DNA of 64,000 bases from Streptomyces cacaoi (GCF_006539165.1 NZ_BJMM01000007.1:186001-250000), one strand, 5' to 3'; counted from the stretch's first letter, positions 9,053 through 18,046 are shown. The notes: generated by a model from the sequence alone, not told the origin. Numbers and translations: made by a program.

Positions 9053-9128
9053 GCCTCCGTAGCTCAGGGGATAGAGCACCGCTCTCCTAAAGCGGGTGTC
9101 GCAGGTTCGAATCCTGCCGGGGGCACCA
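9053..9128 (+). tRNA. tRNA-Arg (anticodon CCT)
   Basis: Full cloverleaf: acceptor GCCTCCG pairing with CGGGGGC, D arm GCTC/GAGC, and anticodon stem CCGCT/AGCGG with loop CTCCTAA (anticodon CCT, reading AGG). The T arm is GCAGG-TTCGAAT-CCTGC and the CCA is encoded. Without CCA it ends at 9125. No integrase or duplicated 3' end is nearby, so there is no sign of use as an att site. Confidence 0.97.
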
Positions 9129-9132
9129 GCGC

Positions 9133-9166
9133 AAAGGGCACCTACCGAATTGGGTAGGTGCCCTTT
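9133..9166 (+). terminator. Terminator after tRNA-Arg
   Basis: Perfect 14-bp stem AAAGGGCACCTACC / GGTAGGTGCCCTTT with loop GAATTG, five bases after the tRNA. The A/T ends make it usable in both directions, so it may also serve the CoA-transferase gene on the other strand. Confidence 0.85.
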
Positions 9167-9302
9167 GGTGTCCAGGCCCGACATCAGTGGGGATTCGGCC
9201 ACGGTCGAGGAGAGGTGCCGGGGTGCCTTCGCGGCGGTGTGGGCGGCCGTGGGACCGGCTGGTTCGGGGTGACCGGGGCGTCGGGCCGGAGGTGTCCCGG
9301 AG

Positions 9303-10790
9303 TCAGCGGGGGAGCCAGGTGGGGGTCGAGGTGCCGAGGGCGGGGGTTGTTCGGGTCCAGTGCGGGGGTGTTTCGGACATGCGGATGACGGGGCCGAGGC
9401 TCTTGAGGTCGCCGTAGGAGGTGGCGTCGTCGGTCACGGCGTAGCGTTCGAATTCGGTGGGGGTGAGTCGGCCGGGTGCGTCGTCGAAGTCGTCGAGCAG
9501 GCCCTGGCGTTGGAGGAGCATCGCGGACTGGCTGAGGGAGACCTGGACGCGGTAGGTCCCGCCCTCGCGGGCCCGGCGGGCGAGGGCGAGCATGGCGCCG
9601 AAGCTGCCCAGGAAGCCGGTGAGGAAGTCGCAGAGGTAGACCGGGGTCAGCTGAGGGCGGTCCGCTCCCGTCGCCCGGCCCTGGAGGTCGCAGACGCCGG
9701 TGACGGCCTGGGCGACCTGGTCCCAGCCGGCGCGGGTCCCGAACGGGCCGCCCGGGCCGAAGCAGTTGACGGTCACGTACACCATGCCGGGGCGGATGGC
9801 CGCGAGATCGTCGGGGCCGAAGCCGTGGGCCTCCAGACGGTGCGGGCGGTAGCCCTCGATGAACACGTCCGCTTCTGAGGCGAGTTGGCGCAGGCGGGCT
9901 GCCTGGTCCGGCTCGGTGAAGTCCAGGTAGGTGCTGCGCTTGCCGTGGCTGGTGTCGCGGACGAACGGCGGCACCTGGGGCAGGTGCGGGGCGGTGACCA
10001 TGAGGACGTCGGCACCGTGTTCGGCCATGCTCAGCGCGGCGGTGGGCCCCGCGAGGATGCGGGTGAGGTCGAGCACCCGGATGCCGTCGAGCGGGTCGGA
10101 GCCGTCGGGCAGTGGCTCGGGGGCGCTGTCGCCGATCTTGGTGATCTCCACGACGGGGCGCGCGGCGAGGTGGGCGCCGTGCGGATGTGCCAGCCACTCC
10201 TCCGGGGTGCGGACGATCCCGCCGCAGGCGTCGGCTGCGGCGATCGCGTCTTCGAGGTCGTCCGCCTTCCACCTGCGGACGGCGGCCTCGACCGAGGCGG
10301 GGGTGGCCTCGCAGTTCAGCACGTCCAGGACGCGGCGTTCCAGGTGCGGAAGGTTGAAGTGGGGCACGAACCAGCGGTCGTCGGCGGTCCGCCAGGGCTG
10401 GGTGAGGGACACCATGTGCTCGACGTCGGGCGAGACCGGCGCGGGCCGGTACTTCCCCGCCGCGTCGCGGACGAGCGTCATGTCCTCGCCGCCGAGCGCC
10501 GTGGCGGCGGCCGCCCGTACGTCGACGTCGATCTTCTGACGGCGTCCGGTCCGCAGCTCCCACAGGTCGTTCGCCGCAACGGCGCGGGCCGCGAGGGCGT
10601 CGGCGAGGGTTCGGCCGATGCGGAACGGGGAGGCGAACAGCGGGTCGGAGCCGCTGATCGTCACCTCGCCGGGTGTCGGTGCCGCGCCGCCGCGCAGGGC
10701 CATCAGTTCGTCGAAGGCACGCGGGGTGGTGGAGGACCGGGGCGGCTCGGGGGTCTTCATCTGTTCGGTTGTCTCGGGTGACTCGTTCAT
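9303..10790 (-). CDS. CoA-transferase family III (CaiB/BaiF)
   Basis: A 495-residue class III CoA-transferase. DGIRVLDLTRILAGPTAAL near residue 230, followed by AEHGADVLMVTAP, is the family's CoA-binding Rossmann start. YLDFTEPDQAARLRQL and VTVNCFGPGGPF are also characteristic. About 220 residues precede this core, longer than the usual 400-residue enzymes; the long actinobacterial form has a partial N-terminal domain. Family members move CoA between acyl donors and acceptors or act as racemases. The acid substrate is not evident. The start is ATG with GGAAG upstream. Confidence 0.85.
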   Translation of the reverse strand: MNESPETTEQMKTPEPPRSSTTPRAFDELMALRGGAAPTPGEVTISGSDPLFASPFRIGRTLADALAARAVAANDLWELRTGRRQKIDVDVRAAAATALGGEDMTLVRDAAGKYRPAPVSPDVEHMVSLTQPWRTADDRWFVPHFNLPHLERRVLDVLNCEATPASVEAAVRRWKADDLEDAIAAADACGGIVRTPEEWLAHPHGAHLAARPVVEITKIGDSAPEPLPDGSDPLDGIRVLDLTRILAGPTAALSMAEHGADVLMVTAPHLPQVPPFVRDTSHGKRSTYLDFTEPDQAARLRQLASEADVFIEGYRPHRLEAHGFGPDDLAAIRPGMVYVTVNCFGPGGPFGTRAGWDQVAQAVTGVCDLQGRATGADRPQLTPVYLCDFLTGFLGSFGAMLALARRAREGGTYRVQVSLSQSAMLLQRQGLLDDFDDAPGRLTPTEFERYAVTDDATSYGDLKSLGPVIRMSETPPHWTRTTPALGTSTPTWLPR

Positions 10791-10817
10791 GAGGTTCTTC
10801 CTTGGTGCGGTCGGTCA

Positions 10818-10860
10818 CCAGGGGCAGCCGGTTTCCGGTTCCGGCTCCGGCTGCCCCTGG
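10818..10860 (-). terminator. Hairpin between the MDR reductase and CoA-transferase genes
   Basis: Perfect 14-bp inverted repeat CCAGGGGCAGCCGG / CCGGCTGCCCCTGG with a 15-base loop. It lies between two minus-strand genes, about 180 bases after the reductase stop and just before the CoA-transferase start, so it may end the first transcript. Confidence 0.55.
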
Positions 10861-11042
10861 TCCGGGCCCGGCGAGGCCCTGTCCGTCGTGCTGCGGGGCC
10901 GGTGCGCGGGTTCGGCGTCGTGCGCCGTGCGGTCTCGCGACCGTTCCGCTGTGCGCGCCGTTCGCTCCTGCGCCCCGTTTCTCCTTGTGCGGCGGGCGGT
11001 TGAGGTGACTGCCGGGGGATCGTGGAGGTCGTGTCCGGGCGT

Positions 11043-12038
11043 TCAGTGCGCGCGGACGTCGACGACGGTGCGGCCCGTCCCGTGCCCGGCGAGGGCGTCG
11101 TCGGCGGCGTCCTGTGCGGCCGTGAGGGGGACGTGGCGGGTCACGGTGTCGAGCAGGTCGGGGTCGAGGTGGCGTGCGAGGAGCTGCCAGGCGGCTTCGC
11201 GGCGGTCGTGAGGTGTGCGGACGGAGTCGATGCCGAGGAGCGATACGCCGCGCAGGATGAACGGCATGACGTTGCCGGGGAATGCGGCGCTCGCGGCGAG
11301 TCCGCAGGTGGTGGCGGTACCGGAGTGCCGCAGTCCGGCGAGGGCACCGGCCAGGACGGGGCCGCCGACGGCGTCGACCACTCCGGCCCAGCGCTGCTTG
11401 GCGAGCGGCTTGCCCCCGGTGTCCAGCTCCGACCGGTCGACGATGTGGGCGGCGCCGAGGGTGGTGAGCCGCTCGTGGAGGGAGTCCGGACGGCCGGTCA
11501 CGGCGATCACCTCGTAGCCGGAGTCGGCCAGGAGCGCCACGGCGACCGAGCCGACGCCGCCGCCGGCTCCGGTGACCAGCACCGGCCCGTGTGCCGGCGT
11601 CAGGCCCTGCCGTTCGAGAGCGAGGAGGCTGAGGGCGGCGGTGAACCCGGCGGTACCGATCGCCGCGGTCCGGGCCGGTGTGAAGCGGTCGGGCACGGGG
11701 ACGAGGTGCTCTCCGTCGACGGCGGCCAGGCCGGCGAGACCGCCGTGCCGTTCCTCGCCGAGCCCCGCGCCGTTCAGGGTGACCAGGTCACCGCTCCGCC
11801 ACCGCGGGTGGCGCGAGGCGACGACCTCCCCGGTGACGTCGATACCGACGACGAGGGGACGGCGGCGGACCACACCGGGGCGGCCGTGCAGGGCGAGCGC
11901 GTCCTTGTAGTTGAGGCTGGAGTAGTGCACCCGCAGGGTGGTGTCGCCGTCGTCGAGGATCCCGCTGTCGAGCTCTTCGAGGGTCGTGCGATGCCCGTCG
12001 GGGGTCTCCCGGGCGATCCAGCCGGGGAAGGTGGTCAT
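11043..12038 (-). CDS. MDR-family oxidoreductase, YhdH/AcuI (acryloyl-CoA reductase) type
   Basis: A 331-residue zinc-free medium-chain dehydrogenase/reductase of the YhdH/AcuI group. SSLNYKDALAL near residue 40 and PLVVGIDVTGEVV near residue 62 are group signatures. The NADPH site is VTGAGGGVGSVAVALLA near residue 153, followed by VTGRPDSLHERLTTLGAAHIVDR. Members reduce acryloyl-CoA to propionyl-CoA or reduce small enones and quinones with NADPH. It sits between a LysR gene and a CoA-transferase on the same strand, which fits short acyl-CoA metabolism. Confidence 0.85.
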   Translation of the reverse strand: MTTFPGWIARETPDGHRTTLEELDSGILDDGDTTLRVHYSSLNYKDALALHGRPGVVRRRPLVVGIDVTGEVVASRHPRWRSGDLVTLNGAGLGEERHGGLAGLAAVDGEHLVPVPDRFTPARTAAIGTAGFTAALSLLALERQGLTPAHGPVLVTGAGGGVGSVAVALLADSGYEVIAVTGRPDSLHERLTTLGAAHIVDRSELDTGGKPLAKQRWAGVVDAVGGPVLAGALAGLRHSGTATTCGLAASAAFPGNVMPFILRGVSLLGIDSVRTPHDRREAAWQLLARHLDPDLLDTVTRHVPLTAAQDAADDALAGHGTGRTVVDVRAH

Positions 12039-12565
12039 GGCGTCGGCCCTTCTGTTGCGTCTGCGTCCGGGGCTTTCTCTTCTTCGACGCTAGGCAGCCG
12101 ACCGAGCGCCCGGAAATGCCGCTTGCGCTGCGTCCATGTCTCGCGGGCATAGCGGGAGGCAGGCAGCGTGAGCCGGGGCGGTGGGCGGCGGGGCGGCAGT
12201 GCGGCAACTCGGCGGCGCGTTGCCCGAGCCGGCCCGTCACGCGGGCCCGGCTCGGGCCGGTTCGGCTCGGACCGGTCCGGCTCGGCCTGTTCCGTTTCGG
12301 GCACGGCTCGTGTTCGGCCCTGGTTCCGGTCCGGTTCGTCTCTGTTCGGGGTCGTCGTCGGCCGGGCGCGGGCAACCGGGCTGTCGGTGCGGTGGAGGGG
12401 GGCGCCCGCCTGCTCGATCGGTGCGGGGAGCCGGGACGCCTGCTGCGGCGCGGGCACGCCGCACGCGACCGCCATGTCTCAGGGGAGGCGCCCGACCGGT
12501 GGGAAGCGCCGCCTCGCGCGGGCATGCGTGCGAGCGCCACGCGGACTCGCGTCAGGCAGCCGGTG
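12039..12565. other. Gene-free, low-complexity gap
   Basis: 527 bases between the LysR and reductase genes. I find no credible gene. It holds a short 15-bp tandem repeat (12240-12299) inside a longer run of degenerate CCGG/TCGG words. Confidence 0.5.
12240..12299. repeat. Four 15-bp tandem repeats
   Basis: Units start at 12240, 12255, 12270 and 12285. The first three end in GGCTCG (for example GACCGGTCCGGCTCG) and the fourth is degenerate. They lie in non-coding DNA upstream of the reductase gene. No function is evident. Confidence 0.6.
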
Positions 12566-13426
12566 TCACTCGGGCGTGCTCCGCAGGGCGGCTTCCAGGA
12601 AGCGGCGGATCAGTGAGCGCTGGGTGCCGGGCAGATGGACGAGGCTGACCGGGCTGGGAGGCGCATCGACGAGGGGGACGAAGCGGAGAGCGGGGTGCTT
12701 GGTTCGGCGCTGTGCGACCTCGGGGACGATGCCGATGCCCCGGTTGGCGGCGACCGTCTCCAGCCACTCGTCGTAGTTGGCCGTTTCGATGATCTCGGCG
12801 GGACGCCGCTCGGCGGGCCACGACCAGGGGCCGGTGGTGCCGCTGACCGTGTTGACGACCAGCGGCCAGTACGGGACGTCGGCCCAGTCCAGATGGGGAA
12901 AGCGCGTCAGCTGACTGTGTTCCGAGCAGACGGCGACGCGCGGCTCGTCGTACAGCCGCACGGCCCGCATCCCGGTCGGCACCTCGGCGTCTCCCCTGAC
13001 CAGGGCGACATCGACGGTGTGCTGGCGCAGCGCCTGCACGGGGTCGTCGGTGCGGGTCAGTGTGACCGAGGCTCCCGTGTGCTCCTCGAAGCGGCTGACG
13101 GTCCGCTGCGCCCAGGGGTCCGGGAGCAGCCAGCCGAAGCCGAGCCGGAGAGTGGCACGGTGCCGGACGACGGCGAGGGCCGTGTCCACGTCGGCGAGGG
13201 CCCGCTCGGTGTGCTCCAGGAACTGTGCGCCGGTGTCGGTCAGTTCGACGTGCCGGGACGACCTGTCGAGGAGCTGGACGTCCAGCCTGTTCTCCAGCTG
13301 GGCGATCGTGCGGCTGAGCGCGGGCTGAGTGATCAGGAGTTCCTCGGCGGCCCGGGAGAAGGAGCGGTGACGGGCCACGGACGCGAAGGCCCGCAGATGC
13401 CGCAGTTCGATGTCCGTGCCGGCCAT
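12566..13426 (-). CDS. LysR-family transcriptional regulator
   Basis: A 286-residue LysR-type regulator. The winged helix is ELRHLRAFASVARHRSFSRAAEELLITQPALSRTIAQLENRL at residues 6-47, followed by the periplasmic-binding-protein-like effector domain with GFGWLLPD and DVALVRGD. The start is ambiguous: ATG 13426 gives MAGTDIELRHL, GTG 13435 adds three residues, and neither has a strong ribosome site. It is divergent from the nitronate monooxygenase-like gene, the standard LysR-target arrangement, so that gene is the likely target. Confidence 0.88.
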   Translation of the reverse strand: MAGTDIELRHLRAFASVARHRSFSRAAEELLITQPALSRTIAQLENRLDVQLLDRSSRHVELTDTGAQFLEHTERALADVDTALAVVRHRATLRLGFGWLLPDPWAQRTVSRFEEHTGASVTLTRTDDPVQALRQHTVDVALVRGDAEVPTGMRAVRLYDEPRVAVCSEHSQLTRFPHLDWADVPYWPLVVNTVSGTTGPWSWPAERRPAEIIETANYDEWLETVAANRGIGIVPEVAQRRTKHPALRFVPLVDAPPSPVSLVHLPGTQRSLIRRFLEAALRSTPE

Positions 13427-13435
13427 GGCTGTCAC

Positions 13436-13825
13436 CGGCGTCCATGCTCGTCATGCATAGCGGCAGCCTAGCGGGCATTTCACAGGGGAAAACGGCCTCT
13501 CTAGTGTCGGTGGCGGCATACGCAAGCGTGCAGGAAGGCGGTCCACAGCTGTGCACGCCGAAACCGTGACCACCGCAGCTGAGTACGCCGCAGCACCGGT
13601 CCGGCCCCCGTGGCGCCTCCGCGGGCGGGGGCGTCCGTGGTTGCCGCCCTCCGCGCCCGCCGCGCCCCCGGGGGTCCGGCCGCCGCAGCTGCGCGAGTTG
13701 TGCGGCCGGGCGGTGCCGGCGCCCACGGTCCCGGTCGGCGGCCGGGCCGTTCCGCCGCCCGGGCCGGTGGCCGGTCCCCCGCACCCGCGGCCTCGGCGGC
13801 CTGCCCCGCACCTCAAGGAGACGTG
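13436..13825. promoter_or_regulatory. Divergent intergenic region, LysR gene and nitronate monooxygenase-like gene
   Basis: 390 bases expected to contain the LysR binding site, although I cannot name a convincing T-N11-A box. CACAGCTGTG lies at 13544-13553 with a second CAGCTG 30 bases on at 13576 and a third at 13686. The remaining sequence is GC-rich without a credible gene. Confidence 0.4.
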
Positions 13826-14857
13826 ATGAGCAACCTGCTGACCGACCTCGGTATCGACTGTCCGGTCCTCGCCGCGCCCATGGCCGGCGGGCCGAGCACG
13901 CCCGCCCTGGTCACCGCGGCGGCGCGCGCGGGCGGGCTGGGCTTTCTGGCCGGGGGCTACAAGACCGCGCAGGCGCTCGCCGGGCAGATCCACACCGTCG
14001 AGGCCCAAGGCGTCCCGTTCGGCGTCAACCTCTTCGTGCGCAACGCCGTTCCCGTCTCCCCCGAGGCGTACCGCGACTACGCGCGCAGGGTGCAGGAAGA
14101 GGCCGACCGCTACGGACTGACGCTGACCGACACGGAGCCGGTGGACGACGACGACCACTGGGCGGACAAGATCGGTCTGCTGACCGCACACCCCGTCCCG
14201 TGGGTGTCGTTCACCTTCGGCATCCCCGACGCCGGAACGGTCACGCGTCTGCGCCGCGCCGGAACCACCGTCCTGCAATGCGTCACCAACAGCGACGAGG
14301 CACATCTGGCTGCCGAGGCCGGTGTCGACGCGCTGATCGTGCAGGCGCCGGCCGCCGGCGGGCACTCGGCCACGCTCACGCCCGAACGACCGCTCGCGTC
14401 CGTCTCCTTGCCCGAGCTGGTCGGCGCGGTACGGCAGGCGGTCCGGCTGCCGGTCGTCGCCACCGGCGGAATCGCCACACCCGAGGACGTGGCCGCCGCC
14501 CGCCGGGCCGGTGCGGACGCCGTCATGGTGGGCACCGTACTGCTGCGCACGGACGAGAGCGGAGCCTCCGCGGCCCACCAGGCGGCCCTGGCGGACCCGG
14601 CGTTCGACACCACCGTCCTCACCCGCGCCTTCACCGGACGCCCCGCCAGGGCGCTGCGCAACCACTTCACCGACCGGTACTCCGCCCACGCACCGGCCGG
14701 ATACCCGGCCCTGCACCACCTCACCGGGCAGCTGCGCAAGGCGGCCACCGCCGCCGGTGACACGGACCGCATCCATCTGTGGGCGGGAACCGGCTACCGC
14801 GAGGCCAGGGCCGAGCCCGCGGCCCGCACCCTCGACCGGCTGGCCGGCCGGCTCTGA
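13826..14857 (+). CDS. Nitronate monooxygenase (2-nitropropane dioxygenase)-family flavoprotein
   Basis: A 343-residue FMN TIM-barrel enzyme of the NMO/2-NPD family. CPVLAAPMAGGPSTPALVTAAARAGG near the start and PVVATGGIATPEDVAAARRAGADAVMVGT near residue 215 are the FMN-binding segments. QAPAAGGHSAT near residue 175 includes the Gly-Gly-His motif with the catalytic His. Such enzymes oxidise alkyl nitronates; some relatives are enoyl reductases or handle propionate-3-nitronate. The start is ATG with AAGGAG at 13815-13820. It is probably controlled by the divergent LysR protein. Confidence 0.85.
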   Translation: MSNLLTDLGIDCPVLAAPMAGGPSTPALVTAAARAGGLGFLAGGYKTAQALAGQIHTVEAQGVPFGVNLFVRNAVPVSPEAYRDYARRVQEEADRYGLTLTDTEPVDDDDHWADKIGLLTAHPVPWVSFTFGIPDAGTVTRLRRAGTTVLQCVTNSDEAHLAAEAGVDALIVQAPAAGGHSATLTPERPLASVSLPELVGAVRQAVRLPVVATGGIATPEDVAAARRAGADAVMVGTVLLRTDESGASAAHQAALADPAFDTTVLTRAFTGRPARALRNHFTDRYSAHAPAGYPALHHLTGQLRKAATAAGDTDRIHLWAGTGYREARAEPAARTLDRLAGRL

Positions 14858-15094
14858 CAGCTGACGACGGCCCGGACCCGACCGCCCGGGCACGGGCCAT
14901 CGTCCACAGCAGACCGCATCGCGCCGCACGCGGGGCAGTCCGCACCACCACGTCCGCCGGATGCGTCGCATCCCGCGCAGCAGACCGTGCCGCGCAGCAG
15001 ACCGACGCGGCGACCGACCGCCTCCCGGGCCACCGACCGCGCCGCACCCGCCGTGCGGCACCCGGCCCCCGTCCCTGCTTCCGAGAGGAGCTCC

Positions 15095-15394
15095 GTGCCG
15101 ATCCAGCGACACGTTCACGTCCGTGGTCTCGTGCAGGGCGTGTACTACCGCGACACCTGCCGTCAGCTGGCCGAGGAATCGGGGGTGACGGGGTGGGTGC
15201 GCAACCTGCACAACGGCGATGTGGAAGCGGTCTTCGAGGGCGCGTCGAGCAAGGTCGCGCGCCTCGTACGGTGGGCGGCCGCCGGTCCGGGCGCGGCCGA
15301 GGTGACCGGGTGCACCGTGGCCCCCGAAGAGCCCGAGGGCCACGGCGACTTCCGCATCCTGCCCGACGCCCGCCCCGCACAGCCGCCCGCCTGA
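15095..15394 (+). CDS. acyP: Acylphosphatase
   Basis: A 99-residue acylphosphatase, a normal size. VRGLVQGVYYRDTCRQLAEE near residue 9 is the phosphate loop with the catalytic Arg, and GVTGWVRNLHNGDVEAVFEG near residue 30 carries the catalytic Asn. It hydrolyses carboxyl-phosphate bonds in the cytoplasm. The start is GTG at 15095 behind GAGAGGAG. The 237 bases before it hold no clear element. Confidence 0.93.
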   Translation: MPIQRHVHVRGLVQGVYYRDTCRQLAEESGVTGWVRNLHNGDVEAVFEGASSKVARLVRWAAAGPGAAEVTGCTVAPEEPEGHGDFRILPDARPAQPPA

Positions 15395-15428
15395 CACGGG
15401 ACGGCCGGGGCGGTCGGGCCTTCAGGGG

Positions 15429-15905
15429 TCAGGTGTGGATGGAGAGCTTGAACTGCGCGTGGACGAGGGCGCACCGGCCGCCGGCGTCGTGGCTGACGCG
15501 GAGAGCCAACGGGACGCCTGGGTGGACGAACAGGCTGTGGGTCTTGGTGAAGCACTGCATGCCCTTCGAGGGCGGTCTGTGGTCGGTCGCGGTCGTGTCG
15601 TCGGGGTTGTCGGTCAGACCGAGCGGGTCGCGGACGAACTGGTCGCGCAGTTCGCCGTAGCTTCCGGCCTCCCACTGGATCATCGCGGTGAGGATGCCCC
15701 AGCCGTCCGCCGAGGGCCAGATCAGCCCGGAGCGGTCGTCCGCACGCCAGTCGCCGACCTCGTAGCCGTCGGGCTGGGCGACCTGGTGCATGCCTTCGGC
15801 GTCGTAGGACTCGCCTCCGCCGAACGGGAAGCGCACGACGTGGTATTCGCCGGGGTCCAGTTCCCGGCGTTCGTTCAGGATCAGTGAGCACACGGGTATC
15901 GGCAT
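15429..15905 (-). CDS. Conserved-looking hypothetical protein, 158 aa
   Basis: I do not recognise a family. It is a soluble protein without signal or membrane segments. Aromatic and acidic stretches include HVVRFPFGGGESYDAEGMHQ and GLIWPSADGWGILTAMIQWE. GAGGAG lies 10 bases before ATG 15905, which supports translation. It is convergent with acyP and divergent from the small membrane gene that follows. Confidence 0.7.
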   Translation of the reverse strand: MPIPVCSLILNERRELDPGEYHVVRFPFGGGESYDAEGMHQVAQPDGYEVGDWRADDRSGLIWPSADGWGILTAMIQWEAGSYGELRDQFVRDPLGLTDNPDDTTATDHRPPSKGMQCFTKTHSLFVHPGVPLALRVSHDAGGRCALVHAQFKLSIHT

Positions 15906-15989
15906 CGGCGTGATCTCTCCTCACATCTGGGTGGGCTGCCTGAAACACTGTTCTGCTGCGACCGGTCGGGAGTCGACGAAGGACGGGGA

Positions 15990-16268
15990 ATGGCGGGTTC
16001 ACGGCGTGTGTGGAGCTGGATCGGCGGCACATGGATCGTGCTGGTGGCCGCCGGGGGCGTGGGCACGCTCGTCCTCGATCCGGGCCCCGCAGAGGAGCCC
16101 GACCGGCCCTCGCACGGGAACGGGACGTCCACGGGTCCGTCGCTCGTCGACAGAGGCGTTCCGGAGGGCTGCGAGGACGAAGAGGCCGAGGCCCGTCGGG
16201 AAGCGCAGAAGCAAGGACGGGACACGTACGCGGTCTTGTGCATCACGCAGCAGCAGGCCAAAGAGTGA
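15990..16268 (+). CDS. Small membrane-anchored hypothetical protein, 92 aa
   Basis: One N-terminal hydrophobic helix (GGTWIVLVAAGGVGTLVL, residues 12-29) after a basic start suggests a membrane anchor or uncleaved signal. A short acidic hydrophilic domain with two Cys (VPEGCEDEE and AVLCITQQ) follows. Function unknown. It is divergent from the 158-residue hypothetical. Confidence 0.6.
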   Translation: MAGSRRVWSWIGGTWIVLVAAGGVGTLVLDPGPAEEPDRPSHGNGTSTGPSLVDRGVPEGCEDEEAEARREAQKQGRDTYAVLCITQQQAKE

Positions 16269-17009
16269 CCGGCGTAGGTGAGTTGAGCACCGGGCGGCAC
16301 ACTGTGTGCCGCTTCCGGGTCGGCTGAAGGCTTTCGGCGCCGTACCGCGCGCTTCCCCAGCTGTGTGGAGAACTGCGACAGCTGTACCGATAACCCACCC
16401 AGCTGAGCAGTGGCGTTCCACCGCTGTGCCGTCAACTCCCATGGCCCGTGGGTACGTTCGGCGAGCGCACCGAACCGTGCCGCGAGGTCGCCCGACTTCC
16501 GCAGCTGTGCCGGGTGTTCCTGCGACTTCCGCAGCTGTGCCGCGTTCCGCTCGTATCGGCCGGCGTCCGGCACGGTTCCCTCCCTTTCGTTGCGGCAGCC
16601 GTCGTGGAAACGTCCACGCCGGACGGTGGGCCGGTGCCGGTCCGGCAGCTGTTGTGCTGCCCGCTGCGGGCGTGTGGTGGGCGCTGTCCGGACGGTGCGT
16701 CGTCGAGGGTGCGGGTGCGCTGCTTCGCCCTGTGCGTCCTCCGGTGGCGGACTCGGGCGTGCCGTCGGCCCTCGTTCCGCCCGCGCGTCGGAGGTCGTCC
16801 AGGGGGATGCCCCGATACTGCCCCGTCGATGAACGCGGCGTCCCTCCCGTGGCCAAGACGCGACCGCTCCGTGACCGCCGGGACGTCACCGGGCCGGTGC
16901 TGTCGGCCCGCCGGACGGACCGACGGCACCGGCCGCGGCAGGACCCGCCGCAGCTGGGCGGTGGGGCGGGCGCGGGCGTGCGGGGGCCTGCCCAGGGCGC
17001 GGCAAACCC
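16269..17009. other. Gene-free region rich in CAGCTG repeats
   Basis: No credible gene is seen. A perfect 19-base dyad GCGGCACAC-T-GTGTGCCGC lies at 16295-16313, just after the small gene, and may be a terminator or operator. CAGCTG/CCGCTG cores follow at 16358, 16379, 16400 and 16421, exactly 21 bases apart. Two 30-base direct repeats then begin at 16493 and 16523, each starting CGACTTCCGCAGCTGTGCCG. Confidence 0.55.
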
Positions 17010-17072
17010 TTGACACCCCCTTTGCGGCAGGCTCATAGTGCTGGCCCCTCAGCGCAACGGCGTTGCGCTGAG
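17010..17072 (+). promoter_or_regulatory. Promoter and palindromic operator of the IclR gene
   Basis: TTGACA at 17010-17015 and CATAGT at 17034-17039 (18-base spacer) form a good HrdB-type promoter. Directly after the expected start site lies the perfect inverted repeat CTCAGCGCAAC-GGC-GTTGCGCTGAG, 17048-17072. The position over the start site fits repression, most simply by the IclR product itself. Confidence 0.7.
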
Positions 17073-17162
17073 CGCACCGTCGTCCCGGCTCGGGACGGCG
17101 GCTCACCAGCAAGGCCGGGCTCTTCGCGGTCCGGCTCCCGGCTATGCAGGAGGGCGTGGGTC

Positions 17163-17957
17163 ATGCGTGACGCCTCGGAGCCCACGGGCAGCGCGGACAC
17201 CCGGAAGACCGGCGGCGTCCTGCAGACCGCCGATCGCGCGCTCGTCGCGCTGCTGTCCTTCACCGAGCAGCGGCCCGAGTGGGGAGTCAGCGAGCTGGCC
17301 CGGCACCACAGCTGGGACAAGGCCGTCGCACAGCGGCTGCTGACCACGCTCACCGCGCGTGGCTTCCTGCTGTGCGATCCCGGCACCCGGCGCTACCGGC
17401 TCGGCCCGGCCGTCTCCCGGCTGGCGCGGGTGGGCGAGCACAGCGGTGTCCTGCCGTCCCTCGTGCGTCCGGTGCTGGCCCGGCTGCTGCGCGAGACGGG
17501 GGAGTCCGTCGTCCTCAACGTGCCCAACGGCGGCGGCTACCGCTGTGCCGCAGCTGTGGACGGCACCGGTCCCGTCCGGTACACGGCGATCACCGGCGCA
17601 CTGATGCCGGGGCACGCCGGGGCGTCCGGCCACGCGATCTTCGCCTACTACCCCGAGGCGGAGATCCGGCAGATCTTCGGAGCCGCGCCCCTCCAGCGGT
17701 TCAACGACAACACCGTGACCGACATCGACGCTCTGCTGGCGCGCTACGCCGAGGTGCGCGCGGCCGGCTGGAGCGTCAGCCACGGCGAGTACGACGAGGC
17801 CGTGACGGCCGTGTCGGCCCCGGTCTTCCAGGCCGGCGCCGTCGCCGCCTCGCTGACCGTCATCGGCCCCGCGCACCGCGTGGGGCGGGAGGCCGACCGG
17901 CTCACCGCCCTGGTGGCCGACGGAGCCGCCGAGGCGTCAGCGGCCTTCGGGGGCTAG
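17163..17957 (+). CDS. IclR-family transcriptional regulator
   Basis: A 264-residue IclR protein. The N-terminal winged helix runs from ALVALLSFTEQRPEWGVSELARHHSWDKAVAQRLLTTLTARGF, and the C-terminal effector domain has GHAGASGHAIFAYYPEAEI and SHGEYDEAVTAVSAPVF. The start is ATG 17163 with AGGAGG upstream. It lies just before the transporter and two peptidase genes, so it probably controls them and itself through the palindrome in its leader. A hairpin (18019-18046) separates it from the transporter gene. Confidence 0.9.
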   Translation: MRDASEPTGSADTRKTGGVLQTADRALVALLSFTEQRPEWGVSELARHHSWDKAVAQRLLTTLTARGFLLCDPGTRRYRLGPAVSRLARVGEHSGVLPSLVRPVLARLLRETGESVVLNVPNGGGYRCAAAVDGTGPVRYTAITGALMPGHAGASGHAIFAYYPEAEIRQIFGAAPLQRFNDNTVTDIDALLARYAEVRAAGWSVSHGEYDEAVTAVSAPVFQAGAVAASLTVIGPAHRVGREADRLTALVADGAAEASAAFGG

Positions 17958-18018
17958 CCCGGGCCGTCCCGAGCGCCTCCGCACCGCACCAGCCCCGACC
18001 ACACGCCCTCGACAACAC

Positions 18019-18046
18019 GCCCGGAGCGGGCAGCCGCGCTCCGGGC
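18019..18046 (+). terminator. Hairpin after the IclR gene
   Basis: GCCCGGAGCG / CGCTCCGGGC, a 10-bp stem with an 8-base loop, about 60 bases beyond the IclR stop. It suggests the regulator and the transporter are separate transcripts or that readthrough is partial. Confidence 0.5.

Noticed and set aside
9053..9166. tRNA-Arg as an integration site
   Set aside because: No integrase, no duplicated tRNA 3' end and ordinary genes on both sides.
15881..16573. Minus-strand frame with Gln-Leu heptad repeats
   Set aside because: The repeats follow from the 21- and 30-base CAGCTG arrays, the frame continues through an antisense region, and no ribosome site or domain supports it.
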